Positions 36,401 to 45,490 of a stretch of 64,000 nucleotides of DNA are shown piece by piece (the stretch's first letter is position 1; each line of letters starts with the position of its first letter). A program made the translations under genes and the position numbers. Source of the DNA: FEN-1279 sp964400285 (GTDB lineage Bacteria > Bacteroidota > Ignavibacteria > Tepidaquicellales > Tepidaquicellaceae). A model generated the notes under the pieces. It searched no databases. It saw nothing but the letters and a program-made list of their open reading frames with translations, and had not been told where the DNA came from. The stretch lies in contig CAYNTK010000001.1 in the NCBI GenBank assembly GCA_964400285.1, positions 417,422 to 481,421 on the forward strand, written 5' to 3'.

Positions 36401-37735
36401 TTATTTTTTCTTCTTAAACATATCCGTGATTATATCCTTTAAATCCGGTTTTCCGATTTCCTGCAATGAGTAATTTACTCTCACTGATGGTCTGTTTATT
36501 TTAATCAATCTTCTCAAATCGATAGGTGTAGCAATTATTACAGTATCACATGGAACTCTGTTAAGTGTAACTTCAAGGTCTTTTATTTGCTTTTCCCCGT
36601 ATCCCATTGCCGGAAGTAATGTTCCGATATTTGGATATTTTCTATATGTTTCCTCTATACTCTTTACTGCATATTGTCTCGGGTCAACTATTTCTTTAGC
36701 ACCGAATTTCTTTGCTGCAATTATTCCCGCACCATATTTCATTTCACCGTGCGTTAGAGTCGGACCGTCTTCTACTACTAAAACTTTCTTTCCTTTTATT
36801 AAATTAATATCTTTCTCATTATCGAGTGATAGGGGAGATGCTGCATCGACTATAATTGCTTTTGGATTTACTTTTTGTATGCTATCTCTTACTGTCTGTA
36901 TATTTTCTGGTGCCGCAGAATCGATTTTATTTAATACTATTACGTCTGCAATATTTATATTGGTTAAACCCGGATAGTAACTTAATTCATGTCCCGGTCT
37001 GTGTGGGTCTGCTACGGTAATTACTAAATCTGCCTGATAAAATGGCATATCGTTATTTCCACCGTCCCATACTATTACATCCGCTTCTTTTTCTGCTTCT
37101 CTTATAATAGCTTCATAATCAACACCAGCGTAAATCACATTTCCTCTCGAAACATGTGGTTCGTATTCTTCCATTTCCTCGATCGTGCATTTATGCTTTT
37201 TCAAATCTTCTATGGTAGCAAATCTTTGAACTTTTTGTTTTACTAAATCACCATAGGGCATAGGATGCCTGATTGAAACTACTTTCTTTCCCAGACTTTG
37301 CAGGACTTCAACTACTCTTCTCGAAGTCTGACTTTTTCCTGCACCTGTTCTAACAGCAACTACTGCAATCACCGGCTTTGTTGATTTTACTGCCGTTTCT
37401 TCATATCCCATTATCCTGAATGATACACCAGCTGCGTTTGCCATTGCGGCTTTAGACATCACATATTGTGAATTAACATCTGAATATGAAAAAACAACTT
37501 CATTAACTTTATATTTTTTTATTAAATCGAGTAATTCTTCTTCGGGAAAAATAGGAATTCCTTTCGGATAATATTTTCCACATAATGCTGCGGGATATTT
37601 TCTATCGTCTATGTAAGGAATTTGTGTGGCTGTAAAAGCAACAACTTCATAGAGCGGATTATCTCTATAGAATACATTAAAATTGTGAAAATCTCTGCCA
37701 GCGGCACCCATTATTAGAACTTTGATTTTGTCCAT
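36401..37735 (-). CDS. Cyclic 2,3-diphosphoglycerate synthetase-like P-loop GTPase (COG2403 type)
   Basis: 444 residues. An N-terminal Rossmann-like domain (KVLIMGAAGRDFHNFN, residues 4-20) is followed by a P-loop NTPase part with VRTGAGKSQTSR (128-139) and VIVLNKID for guanine recognition, plus VVEDGPTLTHGEMKYGAG. The overall pattern matches the cDPGS family known from methanogens, where it makes cyclic 2,3-diphosphoglycerate. Bacterial members are common but unassigned. Its own promoter region is 37736-37849. The reaction in this organism is unknown. Confidence 0.85.
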   Translation of the reverse strand: MDKIKVLIMGAAGRDFHNFNVFYRDNPLYEVVAFTATQIPYIDDRKYPAALCGKYYPKGIPIFPEEELLDLIKKYKVNEVVFSYSDVNSQYVMSKAAMANAAGVSFRIMGYEETAVKSTKPVIAVVAVRTGAGKSQTSRRVVEVLQSLGKKVVSIRHPMPYGDLVKQKVQRFATIEDLKKHKCTIEEMEEYEPHVSRGNVIYAGVDYEAIIREAEKEADVIVWDGGNNDMPFYQADLVITVADPHRPGHELSYYPGLTNINIADVIVLNKIDSAAPENIQTVRDSIQKVNPKAIIVDAASPLSLDNEKDINLIKGKKVLVVEDGPTLTHGEMKYGAGIIAAKKFGAKEIVDPRQYAVKSIEETYRKYPNIGTLLPAMGYGEKQIKDLEVTLNRVPCDTVIIATPIDLRRLIKINRPSVRVNYSLQEIGKPDLKDIITDMFKKKK

Positions 37736-37849
37736 AAAATAAAATAGTTTTTACATTTATAAATATTAATTTTTAAAAAAAAGTGTTAATTTAATAAATA
37801 TAACAGTTTTAATTTACATAAATAAGTCAAAAAGGCATATTATTTGATT

Positions 37850-38299
37850 ATGGATATTAAAGATTTTAAACACAAAATACAAATCAGAGTACGCACTTTT
37901 GAAATAGATTCGCAGGGAATCGTGCACAATTCTAATTATTTGAAATATTTGGAGATAGGAAGAGTTGAATATAAAAGAAATTTAGGATATAATATATTGA
38001 AAAATGGTATATTCGATGATGGTCTAAAAGTTGTTGTCGTTCATAATTCTATGGATTATAAGGGTTTTGCTTTCATAGATGATGTATTGAATATTTATAC
38101 AAGAATTTCCTGGATTAAAAATTCGAGTTTTTGCTTTGAGCAAATAATAGAAAAAGATTCTGATAAATCTATTATTTTGGAAGGAAAGGGAATTCTTGTA
38201 AACTTAAATCCTGAAACTAATCTGCCAGAAACGATTCAAGAAAAGTATATAAATGAAATCGAGGAATTTGAAAATAAAAAATTAAAAATATTACAATAG
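37850..38299 (+). CDS. Acyl-CoA thioesterase, 4HBT/YbgC hot-dog family
   Basis: 149 residues from the ATG at 37850 (an in-frame TTG two codons upstream is possible). It has the single hot-dog fold with the family motif FEIDSQGIVHNSNYLKYLEIGR, where Asp in D-x-x-G-x-V-x-x-x-x-Y is the catalytic residue. It hydrolyses acyl-CoA thioesters; the substrate is unknown. It is transcribed alone and ends at the terminator at 38337. Confidence 0.9.
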   Translation: MDIKDFKHKIQIRVRTFEIDSQGIVHNSNYLKYLEIGRVEYKRNLGYNILKNGIFDDGLKVVVVHNSMDYKGFAFIDDVLNIYTRISWIKNSSFCFEQIIEKDSDKSIILEGKGILVNLNPETNLPETIQEKYINEIEEFENKKLKILQ

Positions 38300-38336
38300 A
38301 AATTGTTTATTTATTTTCAATGAAAGTACTATAAAA

Positions 38337-38366
38337 AAAAAGACTGTATAAAATTGCAGTCTTTTT
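38337..38366. terminator. Bidirectional terminator
   Basis: AAAAAGACTG (38337-38346) pairs with CAGTCTTTTT (38357-38366) around a 10-base loop. It serves the thioesterase gene and the convergent type IX cargo gene. Confidence 0.88.
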
Positions 38367-38389
38367 ATCTTCTTCAAGTGTGTATGAAA

Positions 38390-39289
38390 CTACTTTGCAA
38401 ATATCATTTTTTTAACTTCAGTTTTGTCATTAGCTTTAATACGGTAGAAATATATGCCACTTGGTAAATTCGATGCATTAAATTCTACTGTATGTGTTCC
38501 TGCATTTTGATTTTCATCAACTAATACTTTCACTTCTCTTCCAAGTCTATCATAAACTGTTAACTTTACTGAAGCATTCTCTTTAAGATTGTAACTTATT
38601 GTTGTAGTTGGGTTGAAGGGATTTGGATAATTTTTTGCATCGAAATATGATTCATTTTCCTTTTTGTCTTTTTCCTGAAATAACTCAGTTAGATTGTCTT
38701 TGCTAATGATTTCAGATATTAAAGCAATTCCAGATTCAAATTTTGAATCTTTATAATTTTTTCCTGCTTCAAATTCGATTTGAATTGCAATAGCTTCTTC
38801 TTCTGTAACGGAAAAATCATCATCAAAATTTGAAACAATTTTAAAATTCTCTTGGTCTAATTTTATCTTTATCTCTTTCCAGCCGCTGAAATTTATCGGT
38901 ATCGGTTTAGAAACAAGCATTATATCCTTATCTTCATTGTATTTTTCGTTGTTATCGATATCATATAACAATATAATTTTTATATTAACATCATTATTAA
39001 CACCTTTTAGCATTATATTGATATAATTACCTGCAGAAAAAAGGAATGACTTATCTTTAGTAATTTTTCCAATAACAGTTTTCGATTTTACAATATTTGT
39101 TGTGTATAAATCCGCAAAACCATTTTCTTTATTATCGGTTTCGTGGGAATATTTCATTTCAAGTCCGCCCCAAGTCCAACCGGGGAGGTCTTTTTTTGAA
39201 AAATCATCGAAGATGTTGCCTTGTGCCTGAATATTTTTAAAAGAAATTAAAATGAAAACCGCAAGAAAAAGAAATAAAGTTCTCTTCAT
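38390..39289 (-). CDS. Secreted protein with type IX (Por) sorting domain
   Basis: 299 residues. A signal peptide ends at about IQAQ (residue 22). The cargo domain (about 25-205) has a carbohydrate-binding-module-like or jelly-roll character: FSKKDLPGWTWGG start, INIMLKGVNNDVNIKI, GWKEIKIKL. The sorting domain follows from about 215 (AKNYPNPFNPTTTISYNL) to KKMIFAK. A glycan-binding role is only a suggestion from strand patterns. Confidence 0.83.
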   Translation of the reverse strand: MKRTLFLFLAVFILISFKNIQAQGNIFDDFSKKDLPGWTWGGLEMKYSHETDNKENGFADLYTTNIVKSKTVIGKITKDKSFLFSAGNYINIMLKGVNNDVNIKIILLYDIDNNEKYNEDKDIMLVSKPIPINFSGWKEIKIKLDQENFKIVSNFDDDFSVTEEEAIAIQIEFEAGKNYKDSKFESGIALISEIISKDNLTELFQEKDKKENESYFDAKNYPNPFNPTTTISYNLKENASVKLTVYDRLGREVKVLVDENQNAGTHTVEFNASNLPSGIYFYRIKANDKTEVKKMIFAK

Positions 39290-39322
39290 TTTAAGATTTT
39301 TAGTTTATTGAATAAAAGTTTA

Positions 39323-39727
39323 TTATTTTAGCAGCGTCATTCTTTTCACCGAAGTGAAACCATTTATCTGAAGTTTATAAAGATATACACCAGATGTAAA
39401 TTCGGAGCCGTCAAATTCTACTTCATATCTTCCGGGTGCTTGAACTTCGCTGACTAATACTTTTATGACTTGACCAACTAAGTTATAAACCTGAAGTGTA
39501 ACCTGGCCTTCATAATTTATCCTATAACTTATTTTTGTCGTCGGATTAAACGGATTTGGATAGTTCTGATATAACTTATAATCATTTGCATTACCAATAG
39601 TATTTTCAGTCCCATCACCTCCGTTAATCGGTTTGTAGAAGTGTTTATTATTACCGGATGCTAAATTGTATCCGATAAAAAGAAACACCAAAACTAAAAC
39701 AATATTAAAATATTTAGTCTTCATCAT
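39323..39727 (-). CDS. Type IX sorting-domain protein with almost no cargo
   Basis: 134 residues. A signal or anchor helix (about 1-24) is joined by a linker of about 25 residues (GNNKHFYKPINGGDGTENT) directly to a complete sorting domain (YQNYPNPFNPTTKISYRI ... KRMTLLK). There is practically no passenger. The ATG at 39727 is chosen; an in-frame TTG nine codons upstream is unlikely. It may be a remnant of a larger cargo gene or a dedicated small surface protein. Confidence 0.8.
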   Translation of the reverse strand: MMKTKYFNIVLVLVFLFIGYNLASGNNKHFYKPINGGDGTENTIGNANDYKLYQNYPNPFNPTTKISYRINYEGQVTLQVYNLVGQVIKVLVSEVQAPGRYEVEFDGSEFTSGVYLYKLQINGFTSVKRMTLLK

Positions 39728-39841
39728 AAAGTATTGTAATATAAAAAACTTCAATTTTTAATTCAAGTAAAAAATTTTAACAAAACCTTTAAAATCTGCC
39801 TGTTTTCAGTATTTTTTAAAATTACTAATATAGAACAAAGT

Positions 39842-39886
39842 CAATTTTAAAATTGTAACGTTCCGAAGTTTTTAAACTTCGGAACG
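39842..39886. repeat. Two adjacent perfect palindromes downstream of degP
   Basis: CAATTTTAAAATTG (39842-39855) is followed by a 13-bp perfect inverted repeat, 39859-39871 with 39874-39886. On the minus strand the larger stem follows the degP stop by 14 bases and likely ends or protects that transcript, although the U-run after it is poor. Confidence 0.7.
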
Positions 39887-39900
39887 CATTTTACTAAAAT

Positions 39901-41394
39901 TTATTGAATTTCGATTGCAATTAATCTTACATCTTTATTTGGTGTAATGGCTTTTAAAACCAAAACATCACCTTTGTCTTTTTTATTAATTATCGATGAA
40001 AGCTGGTCTATGCTTTCGATTTTATTTTTATCGGCTTCTAATATTACAAATCCTGCCCTTAAACCTCTGTTAAAAGCTTCAGAATAATTTTTAACTTCTT
40101 TTACCATTACACCATATTCAATATCATAATCTCTTTTTGTGCTGTTTGTTATTTCCGAAACAGTAAATCCAACTTCATCGAACTTCTTTGTTTTCAAATC
40201 CGAAGAGTTATCTTTATTTTGATTATTATCAATTAATGCTTGAGAATCATCGCGAGGTTTTAATTTTACGGGTATATCTATTGTTTTTCCATCTCTAAAA
40301 ATTGTCAAAGTGACCTTGTCTCCGGGTTTATGTGAACCAATTATCGTTTGCAGTTGATTTGCTGCATTTACTTCTTTTCCGTCAACGCTCAAAATTACGT
40401 CACCGGTTTTTACTCCAGCTTCATCACCAGCACCTCCTTTCAATACATTCTGCACCAATACACCTTTTGCTTTTTCCAGACCGAGACCTTTTGCTTCTTT
40501 AGTATCTACATCTTTTATTGAAACTCCAATGTAACCTCTTTCGATTTTTCCAGATTTTATAAGTTCAGATGCAACACTTTTTACTATATTTATTGGAATT
40601 GCAAATCCATATCCTTGATAAAATCCTGTTTGTGTTTGTATAGCTGCATTTATTCCTATTACCATTCCATTTATATCTACTAATGCACCACCACTATTAC
40701 CCGGATTTATTGCTGCATCGGTTTGGATAAAATTATTTATTGCATAAGTATCACCACTAATATTAACGTTTCTTCCAAGCGCAGAAACAATACCTGCTGT
40801 TACAGTATTATTCAGTCCAAGTGGGTTTCCAATTGCCAAAACCCATTGTCCTACTTGAACTTCGTCAGAATTTCCTACTGATGCTACAGATAAGTTATCT
40901 GCATCAATCTTAATTACTGCAACATCAGTATTAGGATCTGTTCCAATTAATTTAGCAGTAAATTCTCTTTTATCGGTTAAAATAACTCTAATGCCTTTAT
41001 CGGATGCATCTTTAACAACGTGATTATTTGTTACAATATAACCATCTTTACTAATTATTACACCAGAACCTGAACCGTGTTGAGGTGGTTGGTCCATCTT
41101 AAAATCAGGTCCAAAGAAAAATTCAAATGGTTGATTTCTATTTTCATTTTTCTTTGTTGATGTGGTTACGTCAATAAAAACTACAGATGGTGTTACCGCT
41201 TTTGAAATTTCTACAAAAGCATCATTTAATCCTTTAATGTTTTGATTTGCTGTTACTGGTGTATCGGTTCTAAAGTCTATTTGCGAACCTGCTATTAAAC
41301 GTTTTATTCCACTTAGATTCGCAACTAAAATAGCTGTAAAGAACAATACAACTACTAATGATAGGGCACTGATAATAATTGATTTCTTTGACAT
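39901..41394 (-). CDS. degP: DegP/HtrA-type periplasmic serine endoprotease
   Basis: 497 residues. An N-terminal signal or anchor helix (about 5-28) is followed by a trypsin-like domain with the triad His125 (VTNNHVV), Asp157 (NTDVAVI) and Ser234 (NPGNSGGA), then two PDZ domains (about 275-365 and 400-490). It is a Do-family envelope stress protease/chaperone. AAGGAGA sits 10 bases before the ATG, one of few clear Shine-Dalgarno sites here. Confidence 0.96.
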   Translation of the reverse strand: MSKKSIIISALSLVVVLFFTAILVANLSGIKRLIAGSQIDFRTDTPVTANQNIKGLNDAFVEISKAVTPSVVFIDVTTSTKKNENRNQPFEFFFGPDFKMDQPPQHGSGSGVIISKDGYIVTNNHVVKDASDKGIRVILTDKREFTAKLIGTDPNTDVAVIKIDADNLSVASVGNSDEVQVGQWVLAIGNPLGLNNTVTAGIVSALGRNVNISGDTYAINNFIQTDAAINPGNSGGALVDINGMVIGINAAIQTQTGFYQGYGFAIPINIVKSVASELIKSGKIERGYIGVSIKDVDTKEAKGLGLEKAKGVLVQNVLKGGAGDEAGVKTGDVILSVDGKEVNAANQLQTIIGSHKPGDKVTLTIFRDGKTIDIPVKLKPRDDSQALIDNNQNKDNSSDLKTKKFDEVGFTVSEITNSTKRDYDIEYGVMVKEVKNYSEAFNRGLRAGFVILEADKNKIESIDQLSSIINKKDKGDVLVLKAITPNKDVRLIAIEIQ

Positions 41395-41449
41395 TTTAAT
41401 ATTCTCCTTATTTGATTTTTATGCTTTTAAAAAATTTAAGCGATAAAAA

Positions 41450-42145
41450 TTATTTCATATTCAAAATTTCGTTTAAAAAATTATTTGTTTTTAGAAAATT
41501 AAATTTGTTATAGTTTATTGAGTAAAAATCTATTAAAATCTTTAGTAAATAATTCACTTCAACTCTGTTAATTATATCATCTCCAAGTTCACCGATTTCT
41601 TTATCTCTAAATAATTCCAAATATTCAGTTTGATTTACACTTATTTTATATTTATCATCTCTTCTAAAAGTTCCATTTGATATATATGACAAAAAATCTA
41701 ATCCTTGAATATATGATAACTTATACATATAGTATAACAAAACAAAACCGAAATTTGTTTTCGTTTTATCGAGATATCCAAAAGCACTTCTTAAAAGAAC
41801 AAAAGCATTATGACTCGTATCATATTCTTCCGATGTCTTATTCAATATTTCAAGCATATTATATCCAATTGCGAGTTTGTCCAATTCGGATTTAATACCA
41901 TTAAAAGAATTAACTATATCCGCCTTGCTAATTACCTGCAAACTCCTGTTGTCTTTCTTATTTAAAAAAACATTTATTAGATTCATATTCTCATATACAC
42001 CACTGTGCCTTGCTTTTACATTTCTCACACCTTTTACTATCGCATTAAACTTTCCAAATTCTTTACTATATAAAGTTATTATCTTACTCGATTCTCCGTA
42101 CCTAAAACCATTAAGAACAAACGCTTCCGATTCTACTAATCCCAT
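41450..42145 (-). CDS. recO: DNA repair protein RecO
   Basis: 231 residues with the RecO N-terminal OB-fold (VESEAFVLNGFRYGESSKIITLYSKEFGKFNAIVKGVR, split by position) and an all-helical C-terminal part. The usual zinc-finger cysteines are not present, as in several related bacteria. It helps load RecA with RecR. Confidence 0.9.
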   Translation of the reverse strand: MGLVESEAFVLNGFRYGESSKIITLYSKEFGKFNAIVKGVRNVKARHSGVYENMNLINVFLNKKDNRSLQVISKADIVNSFNGIKSELDKLAIGYNMLEILNKTSEEYDTSHNAFVLLRSAFGYLDKTKTNFGFVLLYYMYKLSYIQGLDFLSYISNGTFRRDDKYKISVNQTEYLELFRDKEIGELGDDIINRVEVNYLLKILIDFYSINYNKFNFLKTNNFLNEILNMK

Positions 42146-42172
42146 ACGAATTTTATAAAAAAAATGTTTCGT

Positions 42173-43093
42173 TTATAAAGCTACCTCTTTATAATCCGTT
42201 ATAGCTTTGAATTCATTAAATCTCTTCATAATCGTACCTTTATCTAAATTTCTCAATCCCTCTAATGAAAATTCCTCTACCGATAGGGAAGCCATTACAC
42301 TCCCAAATACAACTGCAAGTTTTAAATTCTCGAATGATATATCTTTTGTCCTATCTATCCAGCCCATAAATCCACCTGCAAAAGAATCTCCCGCACCTGT
42401 CGGGTCAACAACCTTTTCGAGAGGGAAGGCAGGAACTATGAATATATTATTTTCATTAAACAGCATTGCTCCGTGCTCACCTTTTTTTATAATCAAAATT
42501 TTCGGACCGTATTGCATTATTTTTTTAGCGGCAATCAGTAAACTATTTTCACCTGTTAGCAATTTTGCCTCCGAATCATTTACCATAATAATATTTACAA
42601 GCTTTAATACTTTGTCCAAAGCTGAACGGTTGCCTTCTATCCAGAAGTTCATTGTATCTATCATTACCAGCTTCGGCTTCTCTATCTGTTTAATCACTTT
42701 TTCTTGAATTATAGGGTCTATATTCCCAAGACAAATATATTCCGATTTACTGAATTTTTCCGAAATTTTCGGATCTAAAAATGCCAAGGCATTTATATCA
42801 GTCGTAATCGTGTCTCTATGATTCATATCAGTGTGGTAAACTCCGTGCCAATGAAATGTTTTCGTGTCTTTTAATATCTCAACACCCGATGTATCTATAT
42901 TTCTTGTTCTAAAATATTCTATTTCTTTTTGCGGAAAATCATATCCCACAATTCCTACAAGCCTTATATCATTCGTAAGGTAACTCGCCGCAGTGGAAAT
43001 AAATGTAGCCGAGCCGCCAAGCGTGTATTCCTGCTTACCATAAGGGGTTTCTATCGTATCTAATGCCAACGTGCCGATAACTAAAAGACTCAT
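42173..43093 (-). CDS. PfkB-family carbohydrate/nucleoside kinase
   Basis: 306-residue ribokinase-fold protein. The N-terminal GTLALDTIETP...GGSA block and the C-terminal anion-hole motif DPTGAGDSFAGG (catalytic Asp) are clear. The substrate (sugar, adenosine or other) cannot be read. It shares its strand with recO, 27 bases apart. Confidence 0.92.
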   Translation of the reverse strand: MSLLVIGTLALDTIETPYGKQEYTLGGSATFISTAASYLTNDIRLVGIVGYDFPQKEIEYFRTRNIDTSGVEILKDTKTFHWHGVYHTDMNHRDTITTDINALAFLDPKISEKFSKSEYICLGNIDPIIQEKVIKQIEKPKLVMIDTMNFWIEGNRSALDKVLKLVNIIMVNDSEAKLLTGENSLLIAAKKIMQYGPKILIIKKGEHGAMLFNENNIFIVPAFPLEKVVDPTGAGDSFAGGFMGWIDRTKDISFENLKLAVVFGSVMASLSVEEFSLEGLRNLDKGTIMKRFNEFKAITDYKEVAL

Positions 43094-43391
43094 ATATTTA
43101 TTGAAATTTTAATGATATTTATGAAAAATTTGTGTAAAAATAAAAATAATAGGAAGTTTATTCAATGTTAAAAAATTTGAAAAAGTTTAGTGAAACTTAA
43201 GATATTTTTCCAACCAAAATACAGACTGATATTGAATAACCAATCTAAATCATTTTTAAGAAAAAACAAATTTTTCCCTAAATGTACACACTTATTTATT
43301 ACTATTGACATCATAAACTTATTATATGCTTTGAATCTTTACTTTGTTTGTAGTATTTTGATAATAATTAAACAAAAACATTAAAAATATT
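43094..43391. other. 298-base intergenic region
   Basis: A/T-rich divergent spacer between the PfkB kinase and the DUF3467-like gene. A 64-codon plus-strand frame (43190-43384) has no recognisable motif and looks spurious. A possible plus-strand promoter is TTTG at 43330-43333 with TATTTTG at 43354-43360. Nothing else stands out. Confidence 0.5.
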
Positions 43392-43721
43392 ATGTCAGAA
43401 AACATTCCACAACAACAACAAATTAACGTAGAGCTGGGAGAGAAGGAAGCTGAAGGTTCTTACTCTAATTTGGTAATTATTTCCCATTCTCCGGCTGAAT
43501 TCATATTCGATTTTACACGACTTTTACCAGGCATACCAAAGGCAAAAGTTCATTCGAGAATTATTATGACTCCTCAGCATTCAAAAATGTTCCTCGCAGC
43601 CCTAAAAGAAAACATTGAAAAATACGAAAACAGCTTCGGCGAAATCCAAACTATGGGTGCAATGAACGAAAATGCTATGGGATTTAGAATACCTCAAAAA
43701 GGAAATGAAAAAATTAATTAG
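43392..43721 (+). CDS. DUF3467-type small protein
   Basis: 109 residues with the DUF3467 pattern: ELGEKEAEGSYSNLVIISHSPAEFIFDFTRLLPG, split here, then KVHSRIIMTPQHSKMFLAALKENIEKYE. The fold is small and cytoplasmic; the function is unknown. The N terminus is Gln-rich. It is transcribed alone. Confidence 0.87.
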   Translation: MSENIPQQQQINVELGEKEAEGSYSNLVIISHSPAEFIFDFTRLLPGIPKAKVHSRIIMTPQHSKMFLAALKENIEKYENSFGEIQTMGAMNENAMGFRIPQKGNEKIN

Positions 43722-43768
43722 CTATAAATTATACTCATATTAATAGTAGAAATAACTTTGTATTATTA

Positions 43769-43830
43769 AATATAACTTATATATAAATAATATAAATAAT
43801 ATAAAATAAAATATAATATAAATAATTAAT
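43769..43830. repeat. Pure A/T tract with ATAAATAAT-like repeats
   Basis: About 60 bases with only A and T, built from imperfect tandem AAATAATAT units, between convergent genes (DUF3467-like and LptF/G). It ends in an ATTAATTATTAATTAT-like palindromic stretch. Confidence 0.6.
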
Positions 43831-43832
43831 TA

Positions 43833-44942
43833 TTAATTATTGTGCGTTCTTAAAAAATTAAATAGGGAAATTGTAAAAAATATTATATTCGCCAACCAGG
43901 CGGTTAAAATTGGATTTAAATCTCCGTTATACCCAAAAACTTGTGATATTTTTACAAATCCAAGGTATAAAAAGCTCACTATAATGCTAATTCCAAATTG
44001 TAAAGCTGCTCCACCTTTCCGTTGATTTGAAGATACTGAAACTCCAAATAAAATCGTTACGAGAATAGAAAATGGAAATGATATGATTGAGTAATAATCT
44101 ACTTTCTCTTTGTAAGCACTCTGTCCGCTTGCTTCAAGATTATCAATGTATTCTTTAAATTCAGTTAATGGTAATTCCTCAGGCTTAAAATCCTTTTTAA
44201 TGATTAAGTCAGGGTCAACAGTTATTTTTTTAATTTCATCGACATTTGCTATATAAATTGAAGGTATATATTGCATTTTTTCCTGATTTTGAGCAGAAAA
44301 ATTCCTTTTAAAAACGTTTCTAAGAAGCCAATCTTTTTTTGTCGAATCCCAATCCATTTCTTTTATATCAAATCTACTAGTTAAAATTGTTAGTGTATCT
44401 TTATTAAATAGTTGAATTGAGACATTGTTACATCTTTTAGCAATTTTATCATAAGAGCCAATTGATATAATTCTGTTAATTTTGTCTTGAAAATAAATAT
44501 TTGGTATTACATTAGCCACAGGATGACGACCTAAAACTGTTCTTTCGAAATTATATTTCATTCGGTTTGTCTTAGGGACTATCCATCCATTAAAATAAAT
44601 TGAAAATAGTGTAATTATTAAACCAAATGACATAATAGGAAAAAGATATCTATAAATACTAACTCCCGCAGAACGCATTGCTGTTAATTCGGAAAAATTG
44701 ATGAACCTGCTTATGGTAAATAAAGAGGCAAGTAGCATACCTACCGGAATAATAAGTTTTAAAATATCTGGTATAAAATATATATAAAATTCAGTTATAC
44801 CTATAATTCCAATTTTTCTATCTATAAACCTATCGAGATTTTCAAATAAATCTACTGTAATAAAAATTAGTACAAAACACATCAATCCAAAAAAAAAGTT
44901 CTGGACGAAATGCTTTAAAATGTATTTATCGATTAACTTCAC
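43833..44942 (-). CDS. LptF/LptG-family permease (YjgP/YjgQ)
   Basis: 369 residues. There are three N-terminal helices (about 12-33, 50-75, 95-118), a periplasmic beta-jellyroll (about 130-270) and three C-terminal helices. It is the inner-membrane part of the lipopolysaccharide export ABC transporter. The start is GTG at 44942. LptF and LptG cannot be told apart with confidence. Confidence 0.92.
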   Translation of the reverse strand: MKLIDKYILKHFVQNFFFGLMCFVLIFITVDLFENLDRFIDRKIGIIGITEFYIYFIPDILKLIIPVGMLLASLFTISRFINFSELTAMRSAGVSIYRYLFPIMSFGLIITLFSIYFNGWIVPKTNRMKYNFERTVLGRHPVANVIPNIYFQDKINRIISIGSYDKIAKRCNNVSIQLFNKDTLTILTSRFDIKEMDWDSTKKDWLLRNVFKRNFSAQNQEKMQYIPSIYIANVDEIKKITVDPDLIIKKDFKPEELPLTEFKEYIDNLEASGQSAYKEKVDYYSIISFPFSILVTILFGVSVSSNQRKGGAALQFGISIIVSFLYLGFVKISQVFGYNGDLNPILTAWLANIIFFTISLFNFLRTHNN

Positions 44943-45175
44943 AGTACAAATATAATTAAAAAGCTTTATTTTAAAAATCGAAAATATTGAAAATTTATTA
45001 AATATATGTTATATAATATATATTATGTAAAGTTATTTTTATATATTACGTCCCCTTTAGATTAGGAATATTATGCCTTATGCTTCATCTCAAGTAAGCA
45101 AATAAAATTTGTAATTTTTTTAAATTTTTTATTTATAGATTTTTTTTGATTTTATAATTTTTTATTTTAATCATT

Positions 45176-45478
45176 ATGTTTGATATAAATTATTTTTTAA
45201 TATTAAGTGCTATTTTATTTACAATAGGAATTATTGGAGTATTAGTTAGACGTAATGCAATAATAATTTTTATGTCTATTGAGCTGATGATGAATTCAAT
45301 AAATCTTTCTTTAGTGTCATTTTCTTCATTTCTTGGAAATGTTACAGGTCAAATTTTTGTTTTTTTTGTTATGGCTGTTGCAGCTGCTGAAGCTGCAGTT
45401 GGTTTAGCTATTGTAATTTCTCTATTTAGAAATAAAGAAACTTTGAATATCGATGAAATTAATATATTAAAATGGTAA
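45176..45478 (+). CDS. nuoK: NADH-quinone oxidoreductase subunit K
   Basis: 100 residues and three helices, with the NuoK pattern LFTIGIIGVLVRRNAIIIFMSIELMMNSINL (split by position), whose Glu residues contribute to proton transfer, and VAAAEAAVGLAIVISLFR. It is followed after 12 bases by nuoL. nuoJ is not upstream; the 233-base gap before it holds no other recognisable gene. Confidence 0.95.
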   Translation: MFDINYFLILSAILFTIGIIGVLVRRNAIIIFMSIELMMNSINLSLVSFSSFLGNVTGQIFVFFVMAVAAAEAAVGLAIVISLFRNKETLNIDEINILKW

Positions 45479-45490
45479 AGTTTTATTTCT

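Noticed and set aside
43190..43384. 64-codon open frame upstream of the DUF3467-like gene
   Set aside because: No motif, no ribosome site, and A/T-rich composition like the surrounding spacer.
44943..45175. Possible nuoJ remnant upstream of nuoK
   Set aside because: Only stop-rich A/T sequence with a ten-codon frame; no similarity that I can recognise.
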